Of a DNA stretch of 64,000 nucleotides, positions 20,725 to 31,568 are shown piece after piece. The stretch covers positions 62,001-126,000 of the forward strand of contig JAPLUT010000005.1 in NCBI GenBank assembly GCA_026397475.1, written 5' to 3'. Position numbers and translations under genes: made by a program. This DNA is from a candidate division SR1 bacterium (GTDB taxonomy: Bacteria > Patescibacteriota > Gracilibacteria > Absconditabacterales > Absconditicoccaceae). The notes under the pieces are model-generated. The model saw only the letters and a list, made by a program, of their open reading frames with translations, was not told the origin of the DNA and searched no databases. Position 1 is the stretch's first letter; the number at the start of each line of letters is the position of its first letter.

Positions 20725-23451
20725 ATGGCTTTTACTCCCGCAATCATCCAATATCTTGATATAAAAAAAGAGCATAGCGATTGCATCTTGTTTTTTCGCA
20801 TGGGTGATTTTTATGAAACCTTTTTTGAAGACGCCAAAGTATGTAGTAAGATCCTCGATATCGTTTTGACGAGTAAAAATAAAAACTCTGAAAATGTAGT
20901 TCCTATGGCCGGGATCCCGTTTCATAGCGCAGACAAATACATCACAAAACTCATCGCTCATGGATATAAAATAGCTATCGCGGAACAAACTTCTGAGCCT
21001 GTCGCAGGAAAAATTGTAGAAAGGAAAGTGGTAAATATCATAACCCCATGAACCTATATTCAAGAATCAAAAAAAGAATTTATCTACACCATGGCAATTA
21101 TATTTCTACCTCATACTAACGGCGATAATTATCATATCGCTTGGGGCGATTTTAGTATCGGTGAATACTGGACCAAAAGCTTCAAAAATATAGATGAGAT
21201 GCAAAAATTTATCCTCACGACCAAACCCGTCGAGCTTGTTTTTGAGAGTACTTTCCCAGAAAAAGAAGTCATCACAGAACCGATTCAGAAACATCTAAAA
21301 TGTTTGATTTCTCTCCGAGATATTCCGCCTGATCCAGAAAAATTTCTCGCTAGCACTACTCAAGTACAACAAAGCGCGAGTTACTGAAAAGCAGTCGAAG
21401 ACTGAAGATTGTGAGCAATAAGCTTACTCCTCTATTATCTCAACCACACCCAAAAGAATTCTCTGACCAACATCACGAAAATCTCATTCCACAGCCAAGA
21501 TAATTATCTTATCCTCGATGAAGTCACGATAAAAAATCTTGAAATTTTATCGTCGACATACGAATCAAGCGAAAAATATAGCTTACTCAATATTTTGGAC
21601 AACACGCAAACAGCAGGAGGAGCAAGACTCCTTCGTCATATTATTACTAATCCCATCAAAGATATTGTACAAATTAATTGGAGGCTTAATACTATCAAAA
21701 AGTATCTGAATGACTGAATGATAGAACGATTGATTGACGGAAATATCTATAAAGAAGAAAAGAGCAAGCGTATTCATCAGTTATTAACTCATGTACGCGA
21801 CATTCCCAAACTCGTCAGTACGATTTTATATAAAAAACTATTACCTAATACCTTTATAAAACTCAGAGCGACATTGAGGATATTTTTTGAAAATAAATTT
21901 TTGCTTGATGAATTAAATCACTTATGACTTAGCGAATCTTCACAAGCATATCTTCAGCATCTCTATAATTTTCTTGAACAAATTTTAAAAAATGACGAAG
22001 AGTTTAAGGACGATATGGATTTTATCCGTGACGGATATCAAGATCAGATAGATGAGCTCAGAAAAATAGCTTACCATAGTGACGACCTTCTTCTTCAGTA
22101 TCAACAAGAACTTGCCCAACTTGCTGGGATTCCGAATGTAAAAGTAAAATTTATCTTGAATCAGTGATATTTCCTTGAAGTTACTAATAAAGACGTAACA
22201 ACTTTTGAGAGTAAACTCTCAAAAGTTAATTCAGAATTTAAAATTCAGAATTCAGAATGAAATGAAAAATGAAGGAAAGAATGAGATGAAAAATTTAACG
22301 TTGTACGTAGAAGTACCCTGTTATGAAGTCAGAGATATTCTTCTCCTTATTTGGAAAATTTGGAAATAAATATTTTGAAAGCAAGAGATGATTTACGCAA
22401 ACTAGAATATGAGCTACTGAAGCAAGCACAGGAAAAAATTCTCCGAGGAATCCAAGAACTTCATGAATTTCCTGAAAAGATAGCATGGCTCGACGTCTTC
22501 GTATCACAAGCGATATTAGCAAAAGAAAAACATTTTGTAAAACCTCAATTCATAGAAAAAGATATTTTAACTATTGTAGAATGAAGACATCCTGTAATTG
22601 AAAAATACCTGCCTCTCGATCAACAATTTATTGCAAATGACCTTTTTTTGAATTCAGAAATCAGAATGCAGAATGCAGAATGAAACAACGACTGATGATT
22701 TTTGCATATCATCACCGGACCGAATATGTGAGGTAAGTCAACTTACCTCAGACAAAATGCGTTGATTGTTTTGATGGCGCATTGTGGATTATTTGTACCC
22801 GCAAAAGAATGTACGCTATGAATAATGGATGCTCTATTTGCACGTATAGGAAGCGGAGATATTATTGCGAAGAACCAGTCTACCTTTATGACAGAAATGA
22901 TTGAGGTCGCGAATATTTTGAATAACTCTAGCAAAAAAAGTTTCATCATCTTCGATGAACTTGGACGTTGAACTGCGACGTATGACGGTCTCGCACTTAC
23001 CAAAGCGATACTGGAATATCTGGTGACGAATATCGGAGCGAAGACGTTGATTGCAACACATTATCACGAATTGATTGAATTGGAAAATACTTTGCCAGGC
23101 GTAAAAAACTTTTCTGTAAGTGTCTACGAAACAGGAAAAGAAGTAATCTTTATGAAGAAAATCGTCAGAGGTGGAGCCAGCAAAAGTTATGGTCTGGATG
23201 TAGCTAAACTAGCATGAATACCCATGACAATAGTACAAAAAGCTAAAGAAAATTTAGCAGAATTAGAACAAAATAAAATACATTCATCACCTGTTCAGCA
23301 ACCTGAATCTTGAGTCTTGAATCTTGTAACTGATGTTTTAGACCCCAAATACGAAAAAGTAACCACGCTCCTAGATACCTACGATCTGAACAATATTACT
23401 CCTCTTCAGGCATTGCAACTATTAAGTAAAATTAAAGATGATTTAAAATAA
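20725..23451 (+). CDS. mutS: DNA mismatch repair protein MutS
   Basis: MutS finds base mismatches and small loops. The 908-residue product has the mismatch-reading [16 protein letters not shown] (Phe-x-Glu motif), [13 protein letters not shown], the clamp and lever region, Walker [14 protein letters not shown] (its second glycine encoded by TGA), [18 protein letters not shown], Walker [12 protein letters not shown] and ATHYHEL. Three AT-rich word repeats sit inside the reading frame without breaking it: 22228-22290, 22649-22684 and about 23300-23335, all between domains. It heads an operon with the two genes downstream, 24 bp and 28 bp apart. MutL is not in this window. Confidence 0.96.
22228..22290 (+). 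repeat. Word repeat inserted in the mutS coding sequence (1)
   Basis: The words aattcagaatttaaaattc, agaattcagaatgaaatg and aaaatgaaggaaag encode a low-complexity stretch of N, S, E, K and G between the clamp and the conserved VRRSTL segment. It stays in frame. Confidence 0.7.
22649..22684 (+). repeat. Word repeat inserted in the mutS coding sequence (2)
   Basis: gaattcagaaatcagaatg then cagaatgcagaatga, lying just before the Walker A motif. Same word family as the intergenic repeats. Confidence 0.7.
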
Positions 23452-23475
23452 TATTTATTTACCTTCTCTCAATAC

Positions 23476-24261
23476 ATGGAAAAAAACGATATATCGATAG
23501 ATCTCTACTTAAAATCAGGAGAATGCACTATGATCTGTCCTGGATACAAATATCCAAGAGATGAAGATTGATTTTCTACTCGCACAAAACAAGAACGAGA
23601 TACTAATAATTTAATAAAACTAGAAAATACGGTTTCTCAACGCATGCAGTTATGATACAAGCAAGCGCTTTTAGAGACACTAGAGGAAAAGATACCCATC
23701 CTCTATATCGACTGCCAACAGAAATGAGGAGACGACATTATGTTTTTTATTTTAAAAGAATATCTCAAACAATCCAAAGCAGAAAATAAAAATGTCATCA
23801 TAGGAAAGGCAATCTGAAATTATAGTGTAGTTACGGAAAGTAGCGATAAACGAAAAACGTATATGAAAAATAATAATTATTTCACAACTGAAGAAATATT
23901 ACTCCACTATCAACAACTTCTCAAAGATAAATTACAAGCAAACGATACTGATGAATTTCAAAAAATGATTTTAAATTTTGAACGTGAAATTGTCTCTGAC
24001 GGAGTTGGGAAACTCATGGAAGAAGAAAATAAAAAATATCTTTATCTTTATCTAGATAAAATAGAAAATCTCAGCATAGATGAACAACAACGTATCAATA
24101 GCTTTCTTTATACGAGATGAGCTATTCACCACGGAAGATGGATTAGAGTAAAAATAAATAATGGAAAGTGAGTATGGAAAACTCGAACATCTAGCACATG
24201 ACACAGAATACAATCAACGCATGATTATTGAGAATATAGTATCTATGAAAAAGACTTGTAA
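23476..24261 (+). CDS. Hypothetical protein in the mutS operon, 261 aa
   Basis: I do not recognise this with confidence. The segment KYLYLYLDKIENLSIDEQQRIN followed by SFLYTRG and later STGHRIQSTHDYGEYSIYEKDL (quoted in parts) recalls the Walker B/sensor part of some bacterial AAA ATPases with a LYLDE-IENL motif. However, there is no visible Walker A in the first 100 residues, and the catalytic Glu position reads Lys. At least six TGA codons decode as Gly. It follows mutS by 24 bp and precedes mazG by 28 bp, so it is likely co-transcribed. Confidence 0.62.
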
Positions 24262-24289
24262 TCTTTTTACCTCCTAAAAAATAAAACTC

Positions 24290-24607
24290 ATGTCCATTAC
24301 GTTTAACGAGTTTCAAAAACAGGTAGACGAACGAGTTAACAGACATCCTGCAGGGTATTTTTCTAATGAAATAATTTTAGCAAAAATGGAAGAAGAAAAA
24401 AAAGAAATTAACGAAGCGTTGCTAGCCTATGAACAAGCACCGACTGAAGAAAATTTGAAAGCATTCAAAATAGAAATTGGAGACGAGCTTTTTGCGCTTA
24501 TTTGTTTGGCTAATAAGAACAATGTGTCGATAGAAGAGTGTTTTACCCTAATGATGGAAAAAAATAAAAATAGAGAAAGTAATCAATATAAAAAAGAGGA
24601 CAAATAG
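24290..24607 (+). CDS. MazG-like nucleotide pyrophosphohydrolase
   Basis: The 105-residue all-helical product has the MazG metal-binding pattern: EEEKKEINEAL (ExxxE motif) and EIGDELFALICLAN (ExxD motif) in the right spacing. This family hydrolyses (d)NTPs to monophosphates and can clean oxidised or aberrant nucleotides. Its position behind mutS fits a genome-maintenance operon. No TGA codon is used. It ends 4 bp before the convergent pseudouridine synthase gene. Confidence 0.85.
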   Translation: MSITFNEFQKQVDERVNRHPAGYFSNEIILAKMEEEKKEINEALLAYEQAPTEENLKAFKIEIGDELFALICLANKNNVSIEECFTLMMEKNKNRESNQYKKEDK

Positions 24608-24611
24608 AATA

Positions 24612-25292
24612 CTAGACAACTTTCCACTCCCCTACTTTCAAATCACCCAAACTATATTTTCATTCACGCACTCTTCCTAGATCCATAACGCGATATCCTA
24701 TCGCCTTGAACATTCTGCGAATGTGTCTTTTTTTTCATTCATTGAGAATGATGGAATAGTGATATTTCTTTTTGTCTTTAGTTATTTTTATGGCTCTTAG
24801 CATTTCATCTTCATCTTTTACCCCAGAAAGAGCTCTCTGGATATCTTTGGCGTCTAATTCTTGATCAAGTTCCACTATATATTCCTTCTCTATATCGAAT
24901 TTTGGGTGTTCGTATTCATGGACCAATGCGGGATCATCAGTCAGAAGAAGTAGTCCATGTGAATTTTTGTCCAACCTTCAGATATAATAATAATTGATAT
25001 ATTCTGGAGGAAGTAATTCATAAATCGTTTTATTATGAAGATCAGATTTGGACGCAACATAGCCGACAGGCTTATTGAGTAAGATAAGTGTCGATGTCTT
25101 TTGCACTTCTTGAATAATTTCTTCTATAGTAAAATTAGGTGCCTTTATTTTGAGCTTATCGCCTGTCTTTACCTCCTGAGTATAGGAACTGATAGGCTTC
25201 CCATTTATACCAACATATCCTTGTTTTATAAAAGAAACAAAGTTTCTTCTAGAAATTTGATGGCGGGTTTGGACGTAAGTAATGAGGCGCAT
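24612..25292 (-). CDS. rRNA pseudouridine synthase, RsuA/RluB/E/F family
   Basis: The 226-residue product starts with an S4 RNA-binding domain (MRLITYVQTRHQISRRNFVSF opening, with YVGINGKPI). The catalytic motif GRLDKNSHGLLLLTDD follows, whose Asp attacks the uridine; its first Gly is encoded by TGA at 24975-24977. The ending GKKRHIRRMFKAIGY matches the RsuA group (R-x-IRRM). The exact rRNA site cannot be assigned. It is convergent with mazG. Confidence 0.9.
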
Positions 25293-25313
25293 ATTTTTTT
25301 ATAGTAAACAAAA

Positions 25314-25342
25314 AAAAAGAGAATCTTTCGATTCTCTTTTTA
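25314..25342 (-). terminator. Intrinsic terminator after the small lipoprotein gene
   Basis: AAAAGAGAATC-tttc-GATTCTCTTTT with A and T runs on both sides. It is on the exit side of the minus-strand gene 25378-25596 and just before the pseudouridine synthase start. Confidence 0.85.
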
Positions 25343-25377
25343 CTTGTTTGTCAGCTTATTTCAACCTATAGAGTGAA

Positions 25378-25596
25378 CTATTGTGCTGTAGCTGTTGGAG
25401 CTGCTTCAACTGTAGCTTCTACAGTTGTTCCAGTTGTATCTGTAGTTACGTCTGCAGGCACAACGTCATTAGTTGTAGGAGTTGTAGTGTCTGTAGTTAC
25501 AGTAGTATCTACAGCAGGAGTTGTAGGTTTGTTTACACAACCAGCAAAAATAGCAACACCAGCAACAAGAACTACTAGAGTTAATAACTTTTTCAT
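25378..25596 (-). CDS. Small Thr/Val/Ala-rich lipoprotein
   Basis: The 72-residue product has a lipoprotein signal peptide (MKKLLTLVVLVAGVAIFAGC, lipobox FAGC). The mature part is low complexity, dominated by T, V, A and D (TTVTTDTTTPTT, TTDTTGTTVEATVEA). It is likely a short surface tether, lipidated by the Lgt encoded at 1.3-2.1 kb. Function unknown. The coding DNA is a run of gtagtt/acaact-type words, so it may slip easily. Confidence 0.8.
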   Translation of the reverse strand: MKKLLTLVVLVAGVAIFAGCVNKPTTPAVDTTVTTDTTTPTTNDVVPADVTTDTTGTTVEATVEAAPTATAQ

Positions 25597-25734
25597 AATA
25601 ACAAAGGTTTAAATATAAAAAAAAATAATGCACCAGCTATATAAAAAAATCAGACACAATTGCAAGCGTTTTGTTAATAATAATGATATTATTTAATGCG
25701 ATTCGTTTGCCGCTATTTAATAAAAAATATTATT

Positions 25735-25763
25735 TTGACAAATGATGAGGAAAACCGTATACT
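25735..25763 (+). promoter_or_regulatory. Promoter of the 25.8-30.4 kb operon
   Basis: TTGACA (25735-25740), 17 bp, TATACT (25758-25763), 42 bp before the ATG. Confidence 0.65.
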
Positions 25764-25805
25764 CATGAGTATATAAAAAATCTTTATTACCAGATTTTAG
25801 GAAGA

Positions 25806-27980
25806 ATGAATGAGCTACAAACAAAAACCATAAAAAACTATAAAAAGATATCTGATTTTATGTTTCATTATCTTGTTTTTGTTATTGTGATTGTAATCGC
25901 ATTATTCTTTTTTCAAAAGACAATTTCACAGCCTACAACTACTAATATATTTCAAACCAACGATAATCTATTGATGCAAAAAGCTAAACTCATAGCGGAA
26001 TTCAATAAATTCCTCAAACAAAATATCCAAGATAGCAATATTCAAATATATATCCTTCAGTGAGACCTTCAAACCAAACAATGATTCATTACTTCAACAA
26101 ATAATCTCATAGGATATAAATGATTTATTGTGCCTAGATATTTTTATATGTACAATACTATTCCGGTCAAAGAAATAAGTTATTTTTCTGGAAGCACTTA
26201 TGATACGAACGAATTGGAATTTTTTGTGAATACCTTTGTCTTTACAAAGAAAATTGCTAGCACAAAAACAATCAACTATGTGCAACTACCACTAACGAAA
26301 ACCATTATTGAAGATTTCAATCTCTCTTGTGTTTTCGAAAATAAAATTTTTAATACCACATGCAATTATTATCTTAACAATTTCTTGGAGGGGTTTTTTA
26401 TCTATAAGATAGATTCAGACTATGCAGGGGTCAAGAGCGTTTTTGATGCTATAAAAAATAATGCCCCCCACAAAAAACTTTTCTGTGAAGGATTATCTAA
26501 ATATCTTTTGTATGCCAATGACCAAAACGATGCAATCAAGGAACTCTTTACTTTATGCGGACAAAGCTACGAAGATCTCTTCAAAAGAACAACGATCTTT
26601 ATGGAGATCCAGAAAACACTGGACAATCAGTCTTTTGATAAAACCAGCTACAAAGATATAACACTCAATGCATACAAATTACTTTCATATCAACAACAAA
26701 TATACCAAGACTTCCTTATCAACAAAGTGGATACCTATAAAATAGCGAGCTATCTCTATTTTGTTAGAGAATTGCTCAATAGAAATACTATTGATGCCTT
26801 TTATAAAGATGAAATTTATCGATACAACAATAAATACCTTTCTTTATCTCTTGAAAAAACCGCTTATCAGTCAGCGACATTTACACAAAATCTTGGAGGA
26901 AGCAAAATCACTCCGCTCTTAACAACCATCACCACCTTAAATGAAGGAGAAACTATGCTTGGATTTTTGTGACTGAATACTGCGATACAAAATAAAAACC
27001 TTATTACCGCCAAAGAGATAATCACTTGAAGCAATAGTATAAGTACCCCATCAGAAAAAATACAAAAGAAATTACAAAATATTTCTTATCTGACTATAGA
27101 GAAACAGACCATTTCTGGCACTACGATTGATATTGTAGGCTATCTCAAATTCACTTCTCCTGACAAAAGTGAGATAGTAAAAACATACATCATTATGGAA
27201 TACAAAAATGATATGCTTCTCGTCAAAAACATTAATCTCCAAAATAAATGAGAAATTAACGACGTCATCAAAAACATCCTACTCATTCAAAGTCTTTCTA
27301 TTGGTGAGATTTATAGTTATATTTCTAAAAATCTTGTATTCTATGAGCAAGCAAATGTGCCTATTAATGCGAGCACAGATCTTTGTCCTCTTCTCAGCGC
27401 AATCAAAAATATTGCTGTGTCCTCTTGTACCAATACGGGTATAAAAATACAACAAAACAATGTAAATTATGAATTTACTATAAAAAATGGCGGCATAGAG
27501 AATATTACTCTTTCTGATAAAAAGATTGAAGGCCTCATTAAAACTTCTTATAGCGCTATTGTCGGAAGCAGTTATTCTTTGCTAGACACTATTCAATCCC
27601 TGCTTGCTTATCAAGCACCAAAACAAGCTCACGAAGGCACGACAAATGCGATTGTTGTTTTTGAAAAAATACAACAATATCTTTGAATAAAAGCAAACGA
27701 TATTGCTGACAATAGCGGAACCATTTTAGTAGATATTTCGCTTGGATGAATTAATTTTATTGTAAATTATATCTTAAAAACAAATACTCTTGGCCCTTGG
27801 TATCTAAAAGATGTCCTTGCAAACACAAAACCCTATCTTATACAAAATCTTAATTTAGTGCTTGATGATGCCCACCAAAACAATATAAATTCTTTTGTTA
27901 TCGATCCCTTGCTTGCTATAAAAACAGCAGACCTTACGGCACGACAAAACTACAATCAATTTATCAAGAACGCCCAATAA
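25806..27980 (+). CDS. Large membrane-anchored protein of unknown function, 724 aa
   Basis: One transmembrane helix (about residues 20-40, FHYLVFVIVIVIALFFF) is followed by a long extracytoplasmic region. This region is rich in N, T, I and K, with few cysteines and no repeat I can see. I do not recognise a domain. Several TGA codons decode as Gly, for example at 26061 and 26970. The exonuclease gene follows after only 6 bp, so the two are almost surely co-transcribed. It could be a surface or pilus-related protein, but nothing in the sequence proves this. Confidence 0.72.
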
Positions 27981-27986
27981 AGATCT

Positions 27987-28982
27987 ATGTATAAAAGATT
28001 CACCCTCAACGAACTCAAAACCGTCCAGAATACTTTTCTTAGTAATTTTTATGGTATTCTCAAAAAAGAACACTGCATGATGGCTAGTGATCTTTTCAAA
28101 AAGATATTTAAGGAAGGAGACGAAATCTATTATATGAATAGAGGAGATTTTACGTTTAGATTTCAAAATCTAGGCAATGAATATGTCCTCATGGATGAAA
28201 GAGAGAAAATACAAGTGGTATTAGATGAAGAAAGCAAAAGAGAATTTCAGGGCATGGTAAAAAATTTTGTTCTCAAAAAAGAAAAAGTTATCTGACAAAA
28301 ATCAATCGAACAGATACTTCTCGACGAATTTCATACAGGGAACTATTCGACTATTTGATGAAAAAACTATATGGTGTATGATATAGAAACAGACACGAAT
28401 ATTCAAAACCTCAAAGAAACGAAATTTTTACTTGCGTATGCAATGCATCCTGCTACAGGAAATAAAATGACCTATGAATATATAGATCAACAATGACTTT
28501 CTGCCTTTGTTCAAAAAATGCTCGACTTCGATGGATACATCGTAGGATTTAATAGTATCGCTTTTGATAATCTGGTTTCTATATATAGCGTCTGAGGAAG
28601 TGCGGAGGACATTAAAAAATTAAATGAAAAAAGTATCGATCTGTTTTTGTTTGTACAAGCAATGACGGGCAAAAGATTGGGACTAAATAAAATAGCAGAA
28701 GCCTTAGTCAATGTGAGCAAAACCCTGAGCTCATGAGCCGAATGAGAAATCCTCTATAAAAAATATATAGAAAATGACGACCTTGAAGCATTAGAAAAGT
28801 TCAAACAATATTGTAAAAACGACGTGAGAATGACAGCACTTGTTTTTCTTTATTTTATGCATTTCAAAAAAATATTTATTGAATGAGATGAGATTGCCTT
28901 CACTTTAGAAGACTTGGTTGGAAGGTCTCGTCAGGAGGTTAAAGCTACTAATCACATGGTTGGACAAAATATGTTTGAATAA
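27987..28982 (+). CDS. DEDDy-type 3'-5' exonuclease-like protein
   Basis: The 331-residue product has the RNase H-like exonuclease motifs in order. Exo I is VYDIETDTN (Asp and Glu), Exo II is VGFNSIAFDN (Asp), and Exo III is FKQYCKNDVRMTAL (Tyr and Asp, DEDDy type). They occupy the middle and C-terminal part (about residues 127-285). The first 100 residues are a separate unknown helical domain. It resembles predicted 3'-5' exonucleases related to PolB proofreading domains. It would act on DNA or RNA ends. TGA codons decode as Gly at 28293-28295 and elsewhere. Confidence 0.75.
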
Positions 28983-28999
28983 TTTATTTTACACATATA

Positions 29000-29776
29000 A
29001 TGGATATCAAAAAATCGTTGGCGAGCTTTTATGATGCTCAAGCAGAAAAATATTATCAAACAAGAAGCAAACATCGGGCTGATGCGGATATTTTTTTAAA
29101 TGAAATAAAAAATAGTTGAAAAAAAAAACTTAGTATCCTGGAATTTGGTTGTGGAAGCGGAAGATTACTAGCACATCTCGCTACGCTCAAATGAATACAG
29201 ATAAGCTATACGGGTGTTGATATCTCCAAAAATCTTCTGAACTTTGCAAAAAAACAGATGGCTTGAAAAAGCGCAGCTAAAAATATTAGTGCGACTTTTG
29301 TTTGTGATGATATTGCTCATTACATTAAATGACTCAAGCAAGAGTCTTTTGATTTTGTTATAGGGATAGCTAGTTTTCAACATATCCCTACTGTAAAAGA
29401 AAGATTTTTTGTCATAAAAAATGCTTATAGAATATTGAAATATGAAGGGAAAATTATTATGACTAACCGATCATTTTCTCGATGGTTTCTTAGAAAATAT
29501 CAAAAAGATTTTTTAAGTTCTTTATGGAAGTATTGTATTTCTTTTGGTAAAAATCATTGGAATGATATCATGATACCTCGAAAAAATGAGAAAACCGTTG
29601 ATAAAAGATTTTACCATATCTATACTCTGAATGAATTAAAAAAAATTGTCTCTCTTAGTGGTTTCATTCTTGAAACACTTGGATATCTTAACAAATGAAA
29701 TAATATTTCCTGACGGAAACAATCACAAAATAGCCTCGTTATAGGCAAAAAAACGATATTCTTGAAAAACGAATAA
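29000..29776 (+). CDS. Class I SAM methyltransferase, Trm9/ABH8-like
   Basis: The 258-residue product has motif I ILEFGCGSGRLLAHL, motif II region YTGVDISKNLL, an acidic CDDIAHYI and motif IV-like FDFVIGIASFQHI. The C-terminal part (WNDIMIPRKNEKTVDKRFYHIYTLNELK, quoted in parts: NDIMIPR, RFYHIYTLNELK) resembles the Trm9/ALKBH8 tRNA wobble-uridine methyltransferases, which carry a VPW...YYHxFxxxEL element. A tRNA substrate is therefore plausible but inferred. Six or so TGA codons decode as Gly. It lies 17 bp after the exonuclease gene. Confidence 0.75.
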
Positions 29777-29789
29777 AATTTAGTATACT
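29762..29789 (+). promoter_or_regulatory. Putative internal promoter for the lipoprotein gene
   Basis: TTGAAA (29762-29767), 16 bp, TATACT (29784-29789). It overlaps the end of the methyltransferase gene. Confidence 0.5.
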
Positions 29790-29823
29790 TTGACCAAATA
29801 TTTTATTCTATAAATGATTATAT

Positions 29824-30399
29824 ATGAAGAAGTTTCTTTCTCTTATATTAGTTACAGGATCTTTATTTGTCCTTGGATGTGGAAAAACGCCTGCTACAGG
29901 CATTGATTCTAATTCTTCTGTATCTGAGCTTACAGGACAAGCTGTAGTTGAGCGAAAATCTTATGCTAACACAACAGATGCATTTACCTTACAATATCCT
30001 ACGACACGAGTATTCAAAGAGAATGTATTCTGATCTTCAGTCGTATTCTTCACTCCCATGAATACATGAGATACGGTCAGTGAAAATATAGGCATAATGA
30101 AAAAATCATTGGATAAAGAATATACCCTTGATGAATACTATGCAATTATGAAACCAGAACTTACAAAACTTGTTCCTGAATTTACTGAAGTGAGCAATGA
30201 AAGTATCAAGATAAATGATGTTAATGCACAAAAACTTATCTACAAAGGAACAGAATGATCAAAAAAGCTTCAATGGGAACAAGTATATCTTATCAAAAAT
30301 AAAGCAGTCTATATCATTACTTATACCGCTCTCGAAGACACATTCAACCAGTTCAATCAGACTTTAGATGAAATGATTGCGACACTAGAGATAAAATAA
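29824..30399 (+). CDS. Lipoprotein with PsbP/DcrB-like domain
   Basis: The 191-residue product has a lipoprotein signal (MKKFLSLILVTGSLFVLGCG, lipobox VLGC). A domain of about 130 residues follows, starting YANTTDAFTLQYPTT and ending LDEMIATLEIK. The layout 'F.l.YP..w....' to 'f..m..s..i' is that of PsbP/DcrB-like envelope proteins. Its binding partner is unknown. TGA codons decode as Gly at 30031, 30067 and 30256. A strong bidirectional terminator follows. Confidence 0.75.
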
Positions 30400-30432
30400 A
30401 CATTAAAAACGTATACACATATTTTTGAAACA

Positions 30433-30464
30433 AAAAAAGGCTCCGGAGACACCGGAGCTTTTTA
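30433..30464. terminator. Bidirectional intrinsic terminator between convergent genes
   Basis: GGCTCCGG-agaca-CCGGAGCTT with A and T runs on both sides. It serves the lipoprotein gene (+) and the gene ending at 30462 (-). Confidence 0.88.
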
Positions 30465-30920
30465 TTTTCTTGATTGAGCTCAACGGCGAGCTCTTGTAGT
30501 TTTTTGAGATGCGAGATATGCTTGGACATCAAGCATTTCGCCAGGTTTGTGTTCATGTCCGATGATAGACATAGGATTTTCCACATACAAACATGCTCCA
30601 CAAGGAGCAGGACAAGTGTCCATGTTGTTCGTACAATGCCCCGGAACTAATGGCCTTTCAACCATTATCACCTGATTTGGGTCAGGTATGGTCGGAAATT
30701 CCATAGCCTTTTGCGCCAAGAGATTTTGCTTAATGATCGTTTTTTCACTAATTATCCTTAAGTCGCTCGGTACTCCTGAAGCTAAGGTGGTAAATTCCCT
30801 TGCTATATGAGTTTCCATGGGCACTGCCAAAGGATACTTTTCCTCTTCTCTTTCTGTTTCTGTAAGGACGGACACTCTATACGCTCCTGTTCCTAAATCT
30901 TCTTTTTCTTTTTTTGCCAT
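30462..30920 (-). CDS. Hypothetical protein with a compact cysteine cluster, 152 aa
   Basis: No family recognised. The protein is hydrophilic and begins MAKKEKEDLGTGAYRV. A cluster of four cysteines occurs in GHCTNNMDTCPAPCGACLY (about residues 94-112), spaced like a small metal site. The tail is basic (TTRARRGAQSRK), the Gly before AQSRK being a TGA. The start ATG at 30920 follows a TTGCTT-16-TATAGT promoter (30944-30971) and an ACAAATAAAA leader shared with other genes here. Confidence 0.68.
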
Positions 30921-30943
30921 GGCTAATTTTTATTTGTATTTAT

Positions 30944-30971
30944 ACTATATATATTTCTCAAAAGAAAGCAA
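30944..30971 (-). promoter_or_regulatory. Promoter of the cysteine-cluster gene
   Basis: Minus strand: TTGCTT (30966-30971), 16 bp, TATAGT (30944-30949), then tacaaataaaaat before the start codon. Confidence 0.5.
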
Positions 30972-30983
30972 TACCACAAAACT

Positions 30984-31439
30984 TTAATTAGCTCTGAGCA
31001 AAGCTCGCATAAAAATAGCCGAACTCTGTCCTACATTGAGAGACTCTTTTATCCCTTGCATAGGGATATGTACGACCTTATCTACAAGTTTTAATGTTGA
31101 ATCAAGCACCCCCTCGACTTCATTTCAGAAAATTATTGCCACATCAGGATGCTCGCTTTTTTGTAATGATGCCAAAGAGACAGAATCTTTTGTAATCTCT
31201 GCAGCGATAACAAGTAATTTTTGCTCTTTTGCAAATTCAATCGCTTCTGGCGTATGTCCAAATTGTTTCAATCCGACATTGATTTCTGCACCAAGAGACG
31301 TCTTTACGACTTTTTGTGTGTCTAGCGGTGAGGGCGTATATCAGGTCAATCGCACCTGCCATCCCAGGGCATCAGCAGTACGAATAATATTTCCTACGTT
31401 GTATGCTGAGCGAACATTTTCGAGAATAACTACCTTCAT
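30984..31439 (-). CDS. SpoU/TrmH-family RNA 2'-O-methyltransferase
   Basis: The 151-residue product is a single SPOUT domain. It has motif 1 NVRSAYNVGNIIRTADALG, motif 2 VAIIFGNEVEGV, and motif 3 IPMQGIKESLNVGQSSAI, which forms the knotted SAM site. It lacks the N-terminal substrate-binding domain of RlmB/TrmH, so it is close to TrmL-type enzymes in size. The target (tRNA or rRNA ribose) cannot be assigned. A TGA decodes as Gly in LTGYTPS. The end coordinate is certain to within one base. Confidence 0.88.
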
Positions 31440-31568
31440 GAGAATAATAAAAAAATTAAATCCGAATCAGAGTACCATTTTAATTGCTTTTTACAAGCAA
31501 ATCGATATTTAAATTGTAGACAAAAGCATCTCTTGATCTGACCCTTTTTTATTCTTTATGTTTACTCT

